64,000 nt of DNA, from contig JAUJYZ010000222.1 of the NCBI GenBank assembly GCA_033675265.1, forward strand, positions 186,001-250,000, given 5' to 3'. The position numbers and the translations under genes were made by a program. Shown piece after piece: positions 62,069 to 64,000 of this stretch; the first letter of the stretch is position 1; every line of letters starts with the position of its first letter. The notes beneath the pieces are model-generated. The model searched no databases. It had not been told where the DNA came from and saw only the letters and a program-made list of their open reading frames with translations. The stretch is from Actinostola sp. cb2023 (lineage: Eukaryota > Cnidaria > Anthozoa > Actiniaria > Actinostolidae).

Positions 62069-64000
62069 CGAAAAAGGGTCGAATATTCTCGGGGATCGAT
62101 TATTCGAGTAGATTAATTACGATAAGTTCTTGACGTTGATGCGGGTACATGCATGACCACAACATAACCACACTGACCTGGCAGAGTCTCACTTCCCACT
62201 TCACGAAGGCCAAAGAGACTCATGCTGATTAATTACCCATGCACAGTCGTTAAGGAGATCGACCCTAATATCAATGCTGTGAAAGAGATGGATATGAAAT
62301 GACTGGAATTCGAAAGTTATTTCTGTCTGTGTTTTTCTTTCCAACCGACTATTAATGTATGGCAAACTCCCGAGGAGGGTACACTGGGTTCTGGATTCTA
62401 CTCATGCGTACTTGGCCGGCTACCAATAACTCACACATGCTCAGTCAAATATTGGAAAATAATTCGTTGGAAATGTGCAGTGCATGGATCAGAGCTCGAG
62501 GGGGAGGGGTAAGTGCTTCCTTTTTCTCCCTTCCCCCTCTCCCTCGGATCCACTGAATAACCCCTGGGTTAATTTCCGAGGATGGACGTGCCTCGTATAC
62601 TCTTGTGAAACGATTAGGTTTCAGAAACCTCAGAATCACTTCCTCGCTCTGTCTTCGCATGTCTTCCTGAAATACTCGTCTTGCTACTTTTGATTTCGTT
62701 TCGTCAAAATGACTGATAAAATCGTCCAGTCGGGCTCATCTTCTAAGATCATTGTCATTGTTTCAATAGTAGCTGTGTTTTTGTGCTGTGGTGAGTTCGT
62801 ACGCATCGAACTGATGCTCAAGGATCAAAACACAAGAATGAACACGTTGGAGAATAAGATGATGACCTCGACACACAACAACAACATGAATGCAGCCGTC
62901 ACGGAAGATCGTCTTTATTCAAGAAGGAAAGAACAAAATACAAGGGACAAACGAGACACCATTCAGCGATCATCTAGCAAAGCAACACCAGTTACTTCAT
63001 TGGAGTTGAATAAGACAAATGAAAGGCTGAAAGATCAACTTGCAAAGATGATGAACGAAAAGTTAGCTAATGTTGTATTAACCCTACAAGCTTCGAAACA
63101 TTGGGTCCCCATGCCCGGCCCTCCGGGTCCAGCTGGAAGAGGGACACGCGGACTACCCGGTCGTATGGGGAAACCAGGCAGAAGAGGGAAACGAGGACTA
63201 CCCGGTCGTATGGGGAAACCAGGCAAAACAGGAAAACGAGGACCTCGCGGATTTAAAGGCAATCCGGGACAAAACGCAGATCCTGGTCCTCGAGGTATGC
63301 CGGGACTGAAGGGAGATCCCGGTCCTTCCTTAGCAGCTCCATCAGTATTGGTTTCGCCTCCTCATTTGATCGTCAATGAAAGCAAGTCCGCCATCTTCCA
63401 TTGTTCTGCAAGTGGTTATCCACGACCTGGCGTTGTGTGGAGTAAGGTGAACGGTTCATTACCCATTGACAGATCAACATTTAATAGCAATGGGAAACTG
63501 GAGATCAAACACGTCACACCTAATAACTCAGGGATCTATCAGTGTAAGGCATCCAACATTCTTGGCAACGAACAAACCAGAGCGACTTTGGAAGTCAACT
63601 TTCGTCCACGACTGACTTTAAATAGAGGACCAATCTACGAAAAGATTGGAAGTGACATTACACTCCCTACGTGTCACGTGACGGGACATCCTAAACCTAA
63701 GATCACGTGGTCTAAGGCTATTGGTTCATTGCCTAGCAATCGTGTTGTTATTAAAGATGGACAGCTGAATCTTTTGAGAACTGAAAAAGATGATTCTGGT
63801 ACGTACTTGTGTAAGGCTGAAAATCTCCTCGGTTCTGTAATCGCAGGGACATTCCTTGTTGTCGTCCAGTTGCCTGTTTTCATTGTTAAGCCACCTCCAT
63901 CATACAAAGCTATTCCTGGCACAAATGTAGTTCTAAACTGCACTGCCAAAGGCGACCCTCAGCCAGTCATCAGCTGGAGAAAAGAGACCGGCGTTCTTCC
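62069..64000 (+). repeat. Segmental duplication, copy 2 (CniFL unit)
   Basis: Collinear with 55947 onward, with one insertion of about 70 bp near 62128-62200 and small indels in the 5' flank. Copy 1 has ATTGGGGTCAGTTCTGGATT where copy 2 has CTGGGTTCTGGATT, for example. Continues past the window end. Confidence 0.85.
62709..64000 (+). CDS. CniFL-2: second collagen / Ig / (fibrinogen) gene, 3' end beyond window
   Basis: The first 430 codons are uninterrupted and collinear with CniFL-1: hydrophobic segment [15 protein letters not shown], coiled coil, collagen-like region, Ig1, Ig2 and the start of Ig3. The window ends inside Ig3, so the fibrinogen domain is not seen. By eye about 25 of 430 residues differ from CniFL-1. 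Notable changes are loss of one Gly-X-Y glycine (GQNGAP to GQNADP), GLYMC to GTYLC and TMVNVV to TFLVVV in Ig2, and DSKGK to NSNGK in Ig1. The furin-like RDKR is kept. The start codon context and 5' flank match copy 1, so the gene is probably functional. Confidence 0.9.
   Translation, partial: MTDKIVQSGSSSKIIVIVSIVAVFLCCGEFVRIELMLKDQNTRMNTLENKMMTSTHNNNMNAAVTEDRLYSRRKEQNTRDKRDTIQRSSSKATPVTSLELNKTNERLKDQLAKMMNEKLANVVLTLQASKHWVPMPGPPGPAGRGTRGLPGRMGKPGRRGKRGLPGRMGKPGKTGKRGPRGFKGNPGQNADPGPRGMPGLKGDPGPSLAAPSVLVSPPHLIVNESKSAIFHCSASGYPRPGVVWSKVNGSLPIDRSTFNSNGKLEIKHVTPNNSGIYQCKASNILGNEQTRATLEVNFRPRLTLNRGPIYEKIGSDITLPTCHVTGHPKPKITWSKAIGSLPSNRVVIKDGQLNLLRTEKDDSGTYLCKAENLLGSVIAGTFLVVVQLPVFIVKPPPSYKAIPGTNVVLNCTAKGDPQPVISWRKETGVL

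Overview
The window reads as nuclear DNA of an anthozoan cnidarian, most likely a stony coral. The reasons are small intron-rich genes in AT-rich DNA, a HES cluster, a collagen / triple-Ig / fibrinogen protein of the cnidarian ficolin-like (CniFL) type, many foldback MITEs and CR1/L2/Jockey-group retroelement debris. The phylum is inferred from content; the species cannot be named.

Left 49 kb: a cluster of five HES/E(spl)-type bHLH repressor genes, called here HES-A (minus, 938-2664), HES-B (plus, 16431-17758), HES-C (minus, 19299-20368), HES-D (plus, 41495-44170) and HES-E (minus, 46726-49157). All five have the same four-exon, three-intron plan with introns at the same places in the bHLH. 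The three minus-strand genes carry an Orange domain. The two plus-strand genes do not. B/C and D/E are tail-to-tail pairs, as if a two-gene unit had been duplicated. Four genes end in WRPW; HES-A ends in an interrupted version.

The three Orange-containing genes share a strikingly regular promoter: TATA, a CSL/Su(H) site, then two CSL-plus-CCAAT composites with exactly 11 bp between the two motifs in all six cases, and a further inverted CSL site. The sites suggest that the genes are direct Notch targets. This is the most interesting signal in the window.

Between HES-C and HES-D lie two adjacent but unrelated satellite arrays: about 4.7 kb of a 76/79-bp unit and about 5.8 kb of an 84-bp unit. 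The second keeps a very long but almost certainly meaningless reading frame open. A 5'-truncated, frameshifted non-LTR retrotransposon sits at 6.2-8.5 kb, and a 74-bp x4 minisatellite at 11.2 kb.

Right end: a tandem duplication with a period of about 6.17 kb carries two CniFL genes. The first is complete (56540-58594, one coding exon, 684 aa); the second (62709 onward) runs off the window. Hand comparison gives about 94% protein identity and a high share of amino-acid-changing differences, as in a young, diversifying recognition-protein array. A small hypothetical gene (59263-59637, minus) lies between them. The long remaining intervals hold microsatellites and foldback elements but no gene I can support.
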